A stretch of 64,000 nt of DNA from Nitrobacteraceae bacterium AZCC 2146. GTDB taxonomy: Bacteria > Pseudomonadota > Alphaproteobacteria > Rhizobiales > Xanthobacteraceae. Each line of letters opens with the position of its first letter. Within the stretch, counting starts at the first letter, position 1. Below, piece by piece: positions 8,319 through 16,697 of this stretch. Below the pieces are notes generated by a model. The model had not been told where the DNA came from. It worked only from the letters and a program-made list of their open reading frames with translations, and made no database searches. Where the stretch lies: assembly GCA_036924855.1 (NCBI GenBank), contig JBAGRP010000001.1:6064001-6128000 (forward strand), in the 5' to 3' direction. The translations under genes and the position numbers were made by a program.

Positions 8319-9242
8319 CTAGACCACCCGATTTTCCAGCGTGCCGATGCCCTCGATCTGGCACGTGACGACGTCGCCGATCTTGAGCAGGTTCGGCGGG
8401 TCCATCGCATAACCGACACCGGACGGCGTGCCGGTCGCGATGATATCGCCGGTTTCCAGCGTCAGCCCCTGCGACAATTCGCTGATGATGCGCGGGATCG
8501 AAAAAATCATGTGCTTCGTGTTCGATCGCTGCCGGACCTCGTTGTTGACGCGCAATTCGATGTTCAGCGACTGGGCGTCCGGGATGTCGGCACGAAGAAC
8601 AACCCAGGGGCCCATCGGACAAGTGCCGTCTAGCCCCTTGCCCTTGAACCATTGGTCATGACGCCGCTGCAGATCGCGTGCGGTGACATCGTTGAGGATG
8701 GTGTAGCCGAAGATATGGTCGAACGCCTTTTCCTCCGGAATGTCGCGCCCGCCACGTCCGATGATCAGCGCGAGTTCGATCTCATAGTCGAGCTTTTCGG
8801 TCAGGCCGGCGTGTCGTGGAATGGAAGCGCCATGGGCGATGACCGCGGTCGGCGGCTTGGTGAAGAACTGCGGATATTCCGGCAACTTGATTTCCGCGCC
8901 ACGCGCCCGGTATCCCTCGTTGACATGATCCACATAGTTGCGCCCGACGCAAAACACGTTCTTTAGCGGCCGCGGGATCGGTGCTAGGATGGTCACGTCG
9001 GAAATCTTGTACGTCGCGCCTGTGACACTGCCAGCCTGGGCAAGTTTGACCAGCTCCCTGGCTGTCTGAATGCCGGCTTCGCCAGCATTGATCAAGGATA
9101 TCAGGCTCTCGAACGCCGACGAAGATACCGCCGTCAGATGATCTGCGCCGGGGAGGGCGTGTTGCAGATCGAGGATTGTGTCGGTCCCGACCAGCGCGCC
9201 CAGTCGCGCGGATCCGTCCCGTTGGAATGTCACGAATTTCAT
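8319..9242 (-). CDS. Fumarylacetoacetate hydrolase (FAH) family protein
   Basis: A 307-aa member of the FAH/HpcE superfamily, which hydrolyses, decarboxylates or isomerises 2,4-dioxo acids with a Mg or Mn ion. The N-terminal lid domain (residues 1-80) is followed by CVGRNYVDHVNE. The metal ligands are seen in LDYEIELALIIGRG (two Glu) and NDVTARDLQ (Asp). FKGKGLDGTCPMGPWV and the end GDIIATGTPSGVG are standard. It lies within the leftward operon below the amidohydrolase and probably cleaves or hydrates a ring-fission product. Acylpyruvase or ureidoglycolate-lyase-like activity is possible. Confidence 0.92.
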   Translation of the reverse strand: MKFVTFQRDGSARLGALVGTDTILDLQHALPGADHLTAVSSSAFESLISLINAGEAGIQTARELVKLAQAGSVTGATYKISDVTILAPIPRPLKNVFCVGRNYVDHVNEGYRARGAEIKLPEYPQFFTKPPTAVIAHGASIPRHAGLTEKLDYEIELALIIGRGGRDIPEEKAFDHIFGYTILNDVTARDLQRRHDQWFKGKGLDGTCPMGPWVVLRADIPDAQSLNIELRVNNEVRQRSNTKHMIFSIPRIISELSQGLTLETGDIIATGTPSGVGYAMDPPNLLKIGDVVTCQIEGIGTLENRVV

Positions 9243-9322
9243 GATCGGTCTCTGTCAGATGTTGCGGGAGGTGGATTGCGTGTGGATGGTGGACGGCTGT
9301 TCGGCGCGACGTCAAGCGTCGC

Positions 9323-10411
9323 CTAGCTCTCCTTCATTCCGAGCATGCGGGCGGCGTTGCCGCCGAGGATTGCGGCTTTCTGCTGATCGTCCAGGCTATC
9401 GGTGGCGAAGACGTGATCGACAGGGTGATCCTCCCACGGTATCGGATGGTCGGTGCCCAGCATGATCTGGCTGGCGCCGACCTGGGCCACGAGGTGACGC
9501 AGCGCTTCCGGTGTGAACACCAGCGAATCGAAGTACAGCTGGTTGAGATATTCGGTGGGTTTTTTCTTCAGTTGGATGTCCGGATTGCAGTTTTGCGGCG
9601 ACACGAAACAGGCGTGGTCCGAGCGCGGCGCGTAGGAGCCGAGATAGCCGCCGCCATGCGCGGCGAGCACCTTCAGCTTGGGAAATTTGTCCAGCGTTCC
9701 TTCGAAGATCAGGTGCTGCAGCGCGATCGTGGTGTCGAGCGGATTGCCGATCGTATTGCCCAGCCAGCCATTGCCCTTGAATCGCGCTGCCAATTCCACC
9801 GTGCCCTGCGGATGGATGAAGAGCACCGCGCCAAGTTCTTCCGCCTTCGCCCACACCGGGTGAAACTTCGGATCGGAGAAATCCGTTCCCGCCACGTTGC
9901 CGCCGATCGCGGCGCCGCGCATTCCCTGCTTTTTCACGGCGTCCTCGAGTTGCTGAACGGCGAGATCGGGATATTGCAGCGAGAGCGACGCAAAGGCCGC
10001 GAAACGATCCGGTTTCGAGGCACAGAGCTCCGCGAGTTTCTCGTTCTGGATCTTGACGATCTGCGCGGCGAGGTCGCGTTCCTTGCGATACCAGAACGGG
10101 TTGATGGACAAAACCTCCATATCGATGCCCATCGCATCCATGGCCTTGAGGCGATTTTCCACGACGATGAAATGCTCGTGCTGTCCCTTCGTCGGGGGCA
10201 GGATGCGCGGCACGTCGTCGCCCATCAGGTCGAGCGCCTCGCGAATGATGCAATGGGCGTGCACGTCGATGGTCTTGATGCGCTTGCCCTTGACCATGAC
10301 CGGCAGGCGGCGGAAGTGCGGCTGCTGCGCGTGGGCCGCGTCGAGCATGCCGCAGCTGCAGAAGGCGAGGCCGGTCGCTGCGCCTTTGAGGAAATTCCGA
10401 CGTGTCGTCAT
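9323..10411 (-). CDS. Exported amidohydrolase-2 family protein (Tat signal)
   Basis: Metal-dependent TIM-barrel hydrolase or decarboxylase of the ACMSD / gamma-resorcylate-decarboxylase family, about 362 aa. The N-terminus TTRRNFLKGAATGLAF is a twin-arginine signal, so a folded cofactor-bearing enzyme probably goes to the periplasm. Metal-site motifs seen are DVHAHC (HxH), VLAAHGGGYLGS and MLGTDHPIPWEDHP (the catalytic Asp). The ATG at 10411, behind GGGAGAG, puts the Tat motif at the N-terminus; an upstream in-frame start would bury it. First gene of the leftward operon, diverging from tetR. It may act on an aromatic carboxylate before uptake. Confidence 0.9.
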   Translation of the reverse strand: MTTRRNFLKGAATGLAFCSCGMLDAAHAQQPHFRRLPVMVKGKRIKTIDVHAHCIIREALDLMGDDVPRILPPTKGQHEHFIVVENRLKAMDAMGIDMEVLSINPFWYRKERDLAAQIVKIQNEKLAELCASKPDRFAAFASLSLQYPDLAVQQLEDAVKKQGMRGAAIGGNVAGTDFSDPKFHPVWAKAEELGAVLFIHPQGTVELAARFKGNGWLGNTIGNPLDTTIALQHLIFEGTLDKFPKLKVLAAHGGGYLGSYAPRSDHACFVSPQNCNPDIQLKKKPTEYLNQLYFDSLVFTPEALRHLVAQVGASQIMLGTDHPIPWEDHPVDHVFATDSLDDQQKAAILGGNAARMLGMKES

Positions 10412-10575
10412 GTTGGTCGCTCTCCCTGTCATTGAGTCGACGGCGAACTGTGAGCAGCCGCCAGCCGCTTTTTTATTTGGTCGGTTCAACAAAACGTCGA
10501 TCGAACCAGCGCCATTTGCAGCCGAATGCCGTGCAAGCGAACCCGTTCACGTGATCGTTTGCGCCCAATCTGCTC

Positions 10576-10625
10576 TTGACACCATCCGAACGAACGACTT
10601 ATTGAAACGAACGTTTGTATTAGTC
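10576..10625. promoter_or_regulatory. -35 box and TetR-type operator between divergent operons
   Basis: TTGACA at 10576-10581 is followed, across the expected -10 zone, by a 30-bp imperfect palindrome at 10596-10625 (core AAACG-N2-CGTTT, outer arms GACT and AGTC, centre between 10610 and 10611). It lies 17 nt before the tetR start and 185 nt from the divergent amidohydrolase start, the usual place for a TetR autorepression operator. Confidence 0.65.
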
Positions 10626-10641
10626 AAGGGATACCGCGGCA

Positions 10642-11349
10642 TTGCTCAAGTCTTCAGCTCTGGAAACGTCGTTGGACGATGGCTCGGCGAGCAAGCCGTC
10701 AGCGCGGCAGCGCTTGATGGATGCGTCCGAGCAATTGTTTGCAGAGCACGGCTGGAATGCCGTGAGCATCCGCACCATTGTTGCCGCGGCCGGCGTCAAT
10801 CTCGCTGCGTTGCACTATCATTTCGGCTCCAAGGAGCAGTTGCTTTCCGAAATTTTCGCGGCGCGGGCAAAGCCGATCGCCCTGGAGCGCATACGGTTGC
10901 TGTCTGCGATCGACCTGGAAAACGATCCGTCGTTGGAGCAAATTCTGGAAGCCTTCCTGCGTCCGGCTCTGACGATCGGATCAGACGTTCGGTTTGGCGG
11001 GCGTGCCTTCGTCAAGCTTCGCGCCCGGTTGGCGACCGAACCCGAAGCGGTCAGCCGCAGAATCCTGGCCAATGCCTTCGACGAATCGAGCGGCGAGTTT
11101 CTGCACGCGCTTGCGCGGGCCTTGCCGGAGATTCCGCAAGCCGAGCTGGAATGGCGCTTCCATTTCATGCTGGGCACAATGTTCTACACGATGGCCGATG
11201 CCGGGCGCATTCAGTCGCTGACCAATGGGCGCTGCGACCCCGGCCGCGTCGAGGATGCGTTGGCGCACATCATTCCGTTTCTGGCTGCCGGTTTTCGATC
11301 CAAGCCGGAATTAAAATCAACAATAAAATCGAGGAGACGTCCCAAATGA
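10642..11349 (+). CDS. TetR/AcrR family transcriptional regulator
   Basis: A 235-aa regulator. The HTH (about residues 22-66) reads SARQRLMDASEQLFAEHGWN, SIRTIVAAAGVNLAALHYHF, GSKEQLL, a clear TetR DNA-binding domain of the CerR/RutR-like kind. The C-terminal part is a helical ligand domain. It starts with TTG; the first ATG, inside the HTH, would truncate the domain. Its stop overlaps the next gene's start (ATGA), so regulator and cyclase are translationally coupled. The palindrome just upstream suggests autoregulation and control of both divergent operons. Confidence 0.88.
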   Translation: MLKSSALETSLDDGSASKPSARQRLMDASEQLFAEHGWNAVSIRTIVAAAGVNLAALHYHFGSKEQLLSEIFAARAKPIALERIRLLSAIDLENDPSLEQILEAFLRPALTIGSDVRFGGRAFVKLRARLATEPEAVSRRILANAFDESSGEFLHALARALPEIPQAELEWRFHFMLGTMFYTMADAGRIQSLTNGRCDPGRVEDALAHIIPFLAAGFRSKPELKSTIKSRRRPK

Positions 11350-12329
11350 GTGATGCGTTACACGGCCCGGCGAAGGTTACGAAGAAAGACATCGAGGCCG
11401 CGGCCGAACGATTGAAGAACTGGGGCAAGTGGGGTCCGGACGATCATATCGGCACGATGAATTATACGCAGCCCGCCGATATCGTGCGCGCCGCTGGACT
11501 GGTGCGCAAAGGCCAGGTCATCTCGCTCGCGCTGAACTATGACAACAAGGGGCCGCAAGGCGGCAAGACCAAGTTTCCGCCGGTTGGACGCTTCAATCCG
11601 GTGCATACGATGCTGCGCACCGGCACCGACGCCTATTCGGGTGTGCTCGACAAACGCGGCATCCGCTCGGCTGACGATATCGTGCTGTTTCCGCTGCAGG
11701 CTGGCACGCATTGGGATGGGCTTGGCCACATCTTCTATGAAAACAACATGTGGAACGGCTATGACTGCCGCAACGTTTCATCGTTCGGCGCGGAGAAGGC
11801 CGGCATCGAACATGCCAAGGAAAAAATGGTTGGCCGTGGCGTGTTGCTGGATATCGCCAAGCACCAGGGCATGGACTGGCTTCCCGAAGGTTTCGCCATC
11901 ACCAATGATATCCTGGATGGTTGCGCCAAGGCACAGAACGTCGAGGTCGGCCGCGGCGATCACCTGCTGATCCGTACCGGCCAGATGGAAGAGAAGCTCG
12001 CCGCCGGCAACTGGGATGGCTATCCCGGCGGCGACGCACCGGGCCTCGCCTTCGAGACGCTGGACTGGCTGCAGGACAAGCAGGTCGCGGCAGTGGCGAC
12101 GGACACCTGGGGTGTCGAAGTGCGTCCGAACAATTGCGACGACGCCAACCAGCCCTGGCATTGGATCTGTATTCCGATCATGGGCCTGACGATGGGCGAG
12201 ATCTTTAAGCTCGACGAACTGGCAAAGGCTTGCCACGCCGACAAGGTCTACGACTTCATGTTCGTCGGCCCGGCGTTGCCGATTACGGGCGCCGTCGGAT
12301 CTCCGATCAATCCGGTCGCGATCCGCTAA
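11346..12329 (+). CDS. Cyclase family protein (kynurenine formamidase / isatin hydrolase-like)
   Basis: A 327-aa metal-dependent hydrolase of the cyclase family (PF04199), cytoplasmic. The metal site is seen in LQAGTHWDGLGH, matching the family pattern x-x-G-T-H-x-D-x-x-x-H. HLLIRTGQMEE and VAAVATDTWGVEVRP are the conserved core strands. The family opens amide or lactone rings (N-formylkynurenine, isatin) or cyclic diketones. The ATG overlaps the tetR stop and has GAGGAG about 10 nt upstream. A strong hairpin follows at 12345. In this operon it probably opens a ring to yield the carboxylate handled by the Tct transporter and dehydrogenase, though that is inference. Confidence 0.9.
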   Translation: MSDALHGPAKVTKKDIEAAAERLKNWGKWGPDDHIGTMNYTQPADIVRAAGLVRKGQVISLALNYDNKGPQGGKTKFPPVGRFNPVHTMLRTGTDAYSGVLDKRGIRSADDIVLFPLQAGTHWDGLGHIFYENNMWNGYDCRNVSSFGAEKAGIEHAKEKMVGRGVLLDIAKHQGMDWLPEGFAITNDILDGCAKAQNVEVGRGDHLLIRTGQMEEKLAAGNWDGYPGGDAPGLAFETLDWLQDKQVAAVATDTWGVEVRPNNCDDANQPWHWICIPIMGLTMGEIFKLDELAKACHADKVYDFMFVGPALPITGAVGSPINPVAIR

Positions 12330-12344
12330 AGATCTAAAAGAGAC

Positions 12345-12370
12345 CTCGCGACGACTTCGGTTGTCGCGAG
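12345..12370 (+). terminator. Hairpin with UUCG tetraloop between cyclase and tctC
   Basis: CTCGCGACGAC and GTTGTCGCGAG pair, with one G-U, around a C(UUCG)G tetraloop. It is followed by a short A-rich rather than T-rich run. It lies 15 nt after the cyclase stop inside an otherwise same-strand gene run, so it may be a partial terminator or mRNA-stabilising structure that separates enzyme from transporter expression. Confidence 0.6.
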
Positions 12371-12447
12371 ACGGCCAAAAATATTCGCGCAGACGAAGGC
12401 CTCAAGAATAACGCGGTGCAAGCAAGCACTGCCCAGGGAGAAATGCC

Positions 12448-13455
12448 ATGTTGAAGAAGAGCCCAGCTGTTCTGTCGCGCCGCGACATGTTGCGCGCAAC
12501 GGCTTTCACGCTCGGCGCCGCAGCTACGGGCCTCCGGCCGGAAAGCGCCGGCGCTGCGAGCTATCCCACCCGAGCCGTCAAGATCATCGTGCCATTCGCG
12601 CCGGCCGGCCCGACCGACATCATGGCACGCATCGTCAGCGCGCATCTCGGCGATGCCATCGGCGGTTCGGTGATTGTCGATAACCGGGCCGGAGCGGGCG
12701 GCAATATCGGGATTGGCGTTGCGTCCCACGCCGAGCCGGACGGTTACACGCTGCTGATCACGTCGAGCGCCTATGTCGTCAATCCCGGCCTCTACGCCAA
12801 AATTCCCTACGATCCCTACAAGGATTTTGCGCCGATCGCCGAACTCGGCACATCGCCGAATGTGATCCTGATCGACCCGAAGATGGGCATCAATTCGATC
12901 CCGGAACTGATTGCCCGCGCCAAGGCCGAACCCAATCTGCTGAACTACGCCAGTCCCGGTATCGGGACCACGCCGCATCTTTCTGGCGAGCTGTTGAAGA
13001 TCGTCAGCGGCATCCAGATGACGCATGTGCCGTTTCCCGGGGCCGGACCGGCGATCCAGGCCATTCTCAGCGGCACGGTGCAGGTCTGTTCGGCGGCGCT
13101 GCCGCCGGCGCATCCGCATATCGAGAGCGGCGCCTTGAAGGCATTGGCCGTCACCGGCGCGCATCGTTGGTTCGATCTGCCGGATGTGCCCACCATGGTC
13201 GATCTTGGCTACACGGATTTCATCGCCGACACATTTCAGGGATTCCTGGCCCCGGTCAAAACCCCGCCGGAGATCGTGCAGTTGCTGGCAACGAAGTCGA
13301 TCGAAATCCTGAAGGACCCCAAGATCGCGGATCAATTGCGCAGCAATGGTTTCGAGGTCCTCGCCAACGGTCCCGAGGGCATGCAGAAGCGCATCGTCGA
13401 TGAAGTGCCGAAGTGGCGCGATATCGTCGCAAAGGCCGGCATCAAACCCGTCTGA
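12448..13455 (+). CDS. Tripartite tricarboxylate transporter substrate-binding protein (Bug/TctC family)
   Basis: Periplasmic binding protein of 335 aa. The N-terminus SRRDMLRATAFTLGAA is Tat-like and runs to about residue 32. The mature protein opens with YPTRAVKIIVPFAPAGPTDI and shows VIVDNRAGAGGNIGIG and NYASPGIGTTPHLSGE, the standard Bug-family ligand loops. It captures a carboxylate and delivers it to a TctA-TctB permease. Here tctB and tctA follow after one enzyme gene, and a second binding protein (17777) belongs to the same run. GGGAG lies before the ATG. Confidence 0.95.
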   Translation: MLKKSPAVLSRRDMLRATAFTLGAAATGLRPESAGAASYPTRAVKIIVPFAPAGPTDIMARIVSAHLGDAIGGSVIVDNRAGAGGNIGIGVASHAEPDGYTLLITSSAYVVNPGLYAKIPYDPYKDFAPIAELGTSPNVILIDPKMGINSIPELIARAKAEPNLLNYASPGIGTTPHLSGELLKIVSGIQMTHVPFPGAGPAIQAILSGTVQVCSAALPPAHPHIESGALKALAVTGAHRWFDLPDVPTMVDLGYTDFIADTFQGFLAPVKTPPEIVQLLATKSIEILKDPKIADQLRSNGFEVLANGPEGMQKRIVDEVPKWRDIVAKAGIKPV

Positions 13456-13470
13456 TCGATCGGAATCAAC

Positions 13471-14637
13471 TTGCGTATCACCGGCATCTTCGAGAAGGCC
13501 GTTCCCGTCGCATCGACGATGCGGAACGCTGCGTTCGATTTCTCCGAAATGACCACGTCGGTTGTCGCCGTCGTGACCGATGTGATGCGTCACGGCAAGC
13601 CGATCGTGGGCTACGCTTTCAATTCCACCGGTCGCTACGCCTGCGGCGCGGCGATGCGGGCGCGTTTTGTGCCGCGAATTCTGTCGGCAGCACCAGAGGA
13701 ATTGGCGGACGATGCGGGTCTGATTGATCCCGAGAAGATTTTTCAGCGCATGATGCTGCGGGAAAAGCCGGGCGGCGACGCCGAGCGCTCTGTGCCGATC
13801 GGGACTATCGAAACAGCGGTCTGGGACGCGCTGGCGAAAATACTGGACCGTCCACTGTGGCATGTGCTCGCAGAGCGCTTTGGCGACGGCACGACGGCTG
13901 CGACGGTTCCCTGCTATGTCGGCGGTGGATGGTACAGGCCGGAAGGCGACCTGACGGCGTTGTCCGACGAGGTCAAACGCCATCTCGGGGCCGGATATAC
14001 CCACATCAAGATCAAGGTGGGCGGCGCGTCGATCAAGGATGATGTCGCGCGCATCGAGACCGCCATTGGCCTGATGGCCGGTGCCGACCATCTCGCTGTT
14101 GACGCCAACGCGGCATTGTCCAAGCCACGTATGCGAGACTATGCCATCGCGCTCACGCCCTATGGGCTGCGCTGGTTCGAAGAACCCTGCGCGCCGCTCG
14201 ACTACGGATCCTTCGCCGGATTGGCCGAGACATACCGGCCGCCGCTGGCCACCGGGGAAAACTTGTTCTGCCTGCAGGACGTCGAAAACCTGTTCAGCTT
14301 TGGCGGCTTTCGCCGAGATCGTGACATCCTTCAGGTCGATCCGCCGCAGGCTTACGGCGTCGGCGCCTATGCGCAAATTGTTGCGCGCGTTGAAGCGCTC
14401 GGCGGATCGCGAAAGCGGATCTTTCCCCATGGCGGCAACATGATGTCGTTCGCGCTCGTCGCCGGACTGGGGCTGGGCGGCTGTGAATCCTATCCCGGCG
14501 TCTTCGCTGCCTTCGGCGGTTTCGCCGACGGCATGGAGGTGCGCGACGGACACATTGCTTTGCCGGACCATCCGGGAATCGGATTCGAGGCGCAGCCTGC
14601 GCTGTATCAACTCATGCGGGAACTCGCTGATGCATAG
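13471..14637 (+). CDS. Enolase-superfamily enzyme (mandelate racemase / muconate lactonizing family)
   Basis: A 388-aa Mg-dependent enzyme that abstracts a proton alpha to a carboxylate. The N-terminal capping domain is followed by the barrel, with HIKIKVGG (KxK acid/base pair), metal ligands in LAVDANAAL (Asp), RWFEEPCAP (Glu) and LATGENLF (Glu), and a His in FPHGGNM. That set fits the mandelate-racemase subgroup of sugar-acid dehydratases and racemases. Translation starts at TTG 13471, 15 nt after tctC; no nearby ATG preserves the N-terminus. It may racemise or dehydrate the hydroxy acid brought in by the Tct system. Confidence 0.92.
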   Translation: MRITGIFEKAVPVASTMRNAAFDFSEMTTSVVAVVTDVMRHGKPIVGYAFNSTGRYACGAAMRARFVPRILSAAPEELADDAGLIDPEKIFQRMMLREKPGGDAERSVPIGTIETAVWDALAKILDRPLWHVLAERFGDGTTAATVPCYVGGGWYRPEGDLTALSDEVKRHLGAGYTHIKIKVGGASIKDDVARIETAIGLMAGADHLAVDANAALSKPRMRDYAIALTPYGLRWFEEPCAPLDYGSFAGLAETYRPPLATGENLFCLQDVENLFSFGGFRRDRDILQVDPPQAYGVGAYAQIVARVEALGGSRKRIFPHGGNMMSFALVAGLGLGGCESYPGVFAAFGGFADGMEVRDGHIALPDHPGIGFEAQPALYQLMRELADA

Positions 14638-14664
14638 CGAACGCACCATCATCTGGCGCCAATC

Positions 14665-15144
14665 ATGATCCCTGACAGCAAACGTGACTACTATGCCGGT
14701 GCACTGATCGCATTGATCGGTGCCGGTGCCGCCTATGAGGGCAGCAAATACGGCATTGGTTCCCTCGCGCAAATGGAGTCCGGGTTTTTTCCGGCCGTGC
14801 TCGGCGGCGGCATGATCTTGGTCGGTGCGGCGATCGCGGTGTCCGGTTCAGGCGCCGCCGGGCCGACGACGACCGGTCTCGAAGATCCGCATCATGCGAC
14901 GCCGTCGTCGATGGATTGGCGTGGCTGGGTCGCGATCATCGCCGGCGTCTGCCTGTTCATGCTGTTTTCCGAGTATCTCGGCCTTCTGCCGGCAATCTTC
15001 GCTTGCGTGTTTGTCTCGGCGATGGGCTCGCGAACGACGACAGTGAAGGAGGCGCTGGTGCTGGCCGCTTGCGTCACCGTGTTCGGTATCGCGCTGTTTG
15101 CCTATGGGCTGAAGATTCAAATTCCGATTCTGCGGGGAATGTAA
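14665..15144 (+). CDS. tctB: Tripartite tricarboxylate transporter small membrane subunit (TctB)
   Basis: A 159-aa integral inner-membrane protein with about four hydrophobic helices: YYAGALIALIGAGAAYEG, FFPAVLGGGMILVGAAIAV, WVAIIAGVCLFMLFSEYLG and the last pair near residues 125-155. This is the standard size and layout of TctB. It partners TctA, whose gene begins one base after its stop, and uses the periplasmic Bug proteins at 12448 and 17777. The start at 14665 lies 27 nt after the enolase-family gene. Confidence 0.9.
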   Translation: MIPDSKRDYYAGALIALIGAGAAYEGSKYGIGSLAQMESGFFPAVLGGGMILVGAAIAVSGSGAAGPTTTGLEDPHHATPSSMDWRGWVAIIAGVCLFMLFSEYLGLLPAIFACVFVSAMGSRTTTVKEALVLAACVTVFGIALFAYGLKIQIPILRGM

Positions 15145-15145
15145 G

Positions 15146-16672
15146 ATGGTCACAACCGGTTTTGTCGACCTCATGCATGGCTTCAGCATTGCGCTTGAAC
15201 CACATAATCTCATGTGGTGCTTTCTTGGTGTGTTGATCGGCAATCTCGTCGGCGTCTTGCCCGGAATGGGCGTGCTGTCGACGATTTCGATCCTGCTGCC
15301 TCTGACCTTTGCGATGAAGCCTGTCGCGGCGCTCTTGATGCTGTCGGGCATCTACTATGGCGCGCAATATGGTGGCGCGATCTGCTCGATCCTGCTCAAC
15401 CTGCCATGCCACCCGCCGCACGCGGTCACATGCCTCGATGGTTTTCCGATGACCAAGCAGGGCCGCGGCGGCGTCGCGCTCGGCATCACCATGCTGGCCG
15501 CGATTTTCGGCGCCGCCTTCGGCATTTTGCAGATGGTCTTCATGGCGCCGTTCATCGCGAGGATCGCCTTTCAGTTCGGTCCCACCGAGATCTGTTCGCT
15601 GATGCTGCTCGGGCTTCTGGCGGGATCGACGCTGGCGAAGGGATCGCCGCTCAAAGGCGTCGCGATGACGCTGCTCGGCATTCTCCTGAGCCTGATCGGC
15701 ACCGACGTGAACACTGGCAGCGAGCGTTTTACGTTCGGGCTGATCGATCTCGCCGACGGTATCGAACTCGTTGCGGTCTCGCTCGGTCTGTTCGGAATCG
15801 CCGAGTTCCTGAAGAGCGTCAACAACACCGTGCCGATCAATGCAACCTATACCAAGCTGGGCTTTCGCGATCTGCGACCGTCTGGCGCGGACGTGAAACG
15901 GGCGGCATTTCCCATCGTCCGGGGGACGCTGATCGGCTCGCTGTGCTCGCTGATCCCCGGCACCGGTCCGACCATCGCGTCGTTCGTGGCCTATGCTGCC
16001 GAGAAGAAAGTGTCGAAGACGCCGGAACGTTTTGGGCATGGTGCGGTCGAGGGTGTTGCCAGTCCAGAGGCATCAACGCATTCCGCCGTGCAGGGCGACT
16101 TCATTCCGACGATGAGCCTGGGGATCCCCGGCGACGCCGTGATGGCGTTGCTGATGGGCGCCTTGATGATCCAGGGCATCACGCCGGGACCTCGCCTGAT
16201 TGTCGAGCATCCCGACATCTTCTGGGGACTGATCGCCAGCTTCTGGATCGGCAACATCATCCTGGTGTTTCTGAACGTGCCGATGATCGGCGTCTGGGTG
16301 AAGCTGCTGACCGCACCCTATCGCTATCTCTACCCTACCGCATTGTTCTTCGTTTGCATCGGCGTCTATGCCGCGCGCAATGACATGTTCGACGTCGGCT
16401 CGACGCTGATCTGCGGAATGTTCGGTTATCTTCTGATTCAGCTCCGCTTCGAGCCCGCTCCGATCCTGCTTGGCTTTGTCCTTGGACCGCGGCTAGAGGA
16501 AAACTTCCGCCGTTCGCTGCTGATCTCCCGCGGCAGCTTGCGGATCTTCATCGATCATCCGATCAGCGCGACATTCCTGGCGTTGTCGCTGTTTCTGATC
16601 CTGGCACAGGTCTATGCCCGCATCCGCAAGTTCAGACCGCCGACGGCAATTCCTTCTGCTGCTTTCGATTGA
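15146..16672 (+). CDS. tctA: Tripartite tricarboxylate transporter large permease (TctA)
   Basis: Main membrane channel of the cation-driven tripartite carboxylate transporter; 508 aa with about 11-12 helices. Signature segments are LVGVLPGMGVLSTISILLPL, YYGAQYGGAICSILLNLP (the conserved glycine-rich motif), SLIPGTGPTIASFVAYAAEK and FIPTMSLGIPGDAVMALLMG. It works with TctB immediately upstream and with the soluble TctC-type proteins. No gene for an ATPase is nearby, as expected for this secondary transporter. Confidence 0.95.
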   Translation: MVTTGFVDLMHGFSIALEPHNLMWCFLGVLIGNLVGVLPGMGVLSTISILLPLTFAMKPVAALLMLSGIYYGAQYGGAICSILLNLPCHPPHAVTCLDGFPMTKQGRGGVALGITMLAAIFGAAFGILQMVFMAPFIARIAFQFGPTEICSLMLLGLLAGSTLAKGSPLKGVAMTLLGILLSLIGTDVNTGSERFTFGLIDLADGIELVAVSLGLFGIAEFLKSVNNTVPINATYTKLGFRDLRPSGADVKRAAFPIVRGTLIGSLCSLIPGTGPTIASFVAYAAEKKVSKTPERFGHGAVEGVASPEASTHSAVQGDFIPTMSLGIPGDAVMALLMGALMIQGITPGPRLIVEHPDIFWGLIASFWIGNIILVFLNVPMIGVWVKLLTAPYRYLYPTALFFVCIGVYAARNDMFDVGSTLICGMFGYLLIQLRFEPAPILLGFVLGPRLEENFRRSLLISRGSLRIFIDHPISATFLALSLFLILAQVYARIRKFRPPTAIPSAAFD

Positions 16673-16697
16673 AACAATTCTGGACTGGAGCGGCACT

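Noticed and set aside
12334..14772. Long minus-strand frame opposite tctC and the enolase-superfamily gene
   Set aside because: The plus strand encodes two clear protein families; the antisense product has no recognisable feature and no ribosome-binding site.
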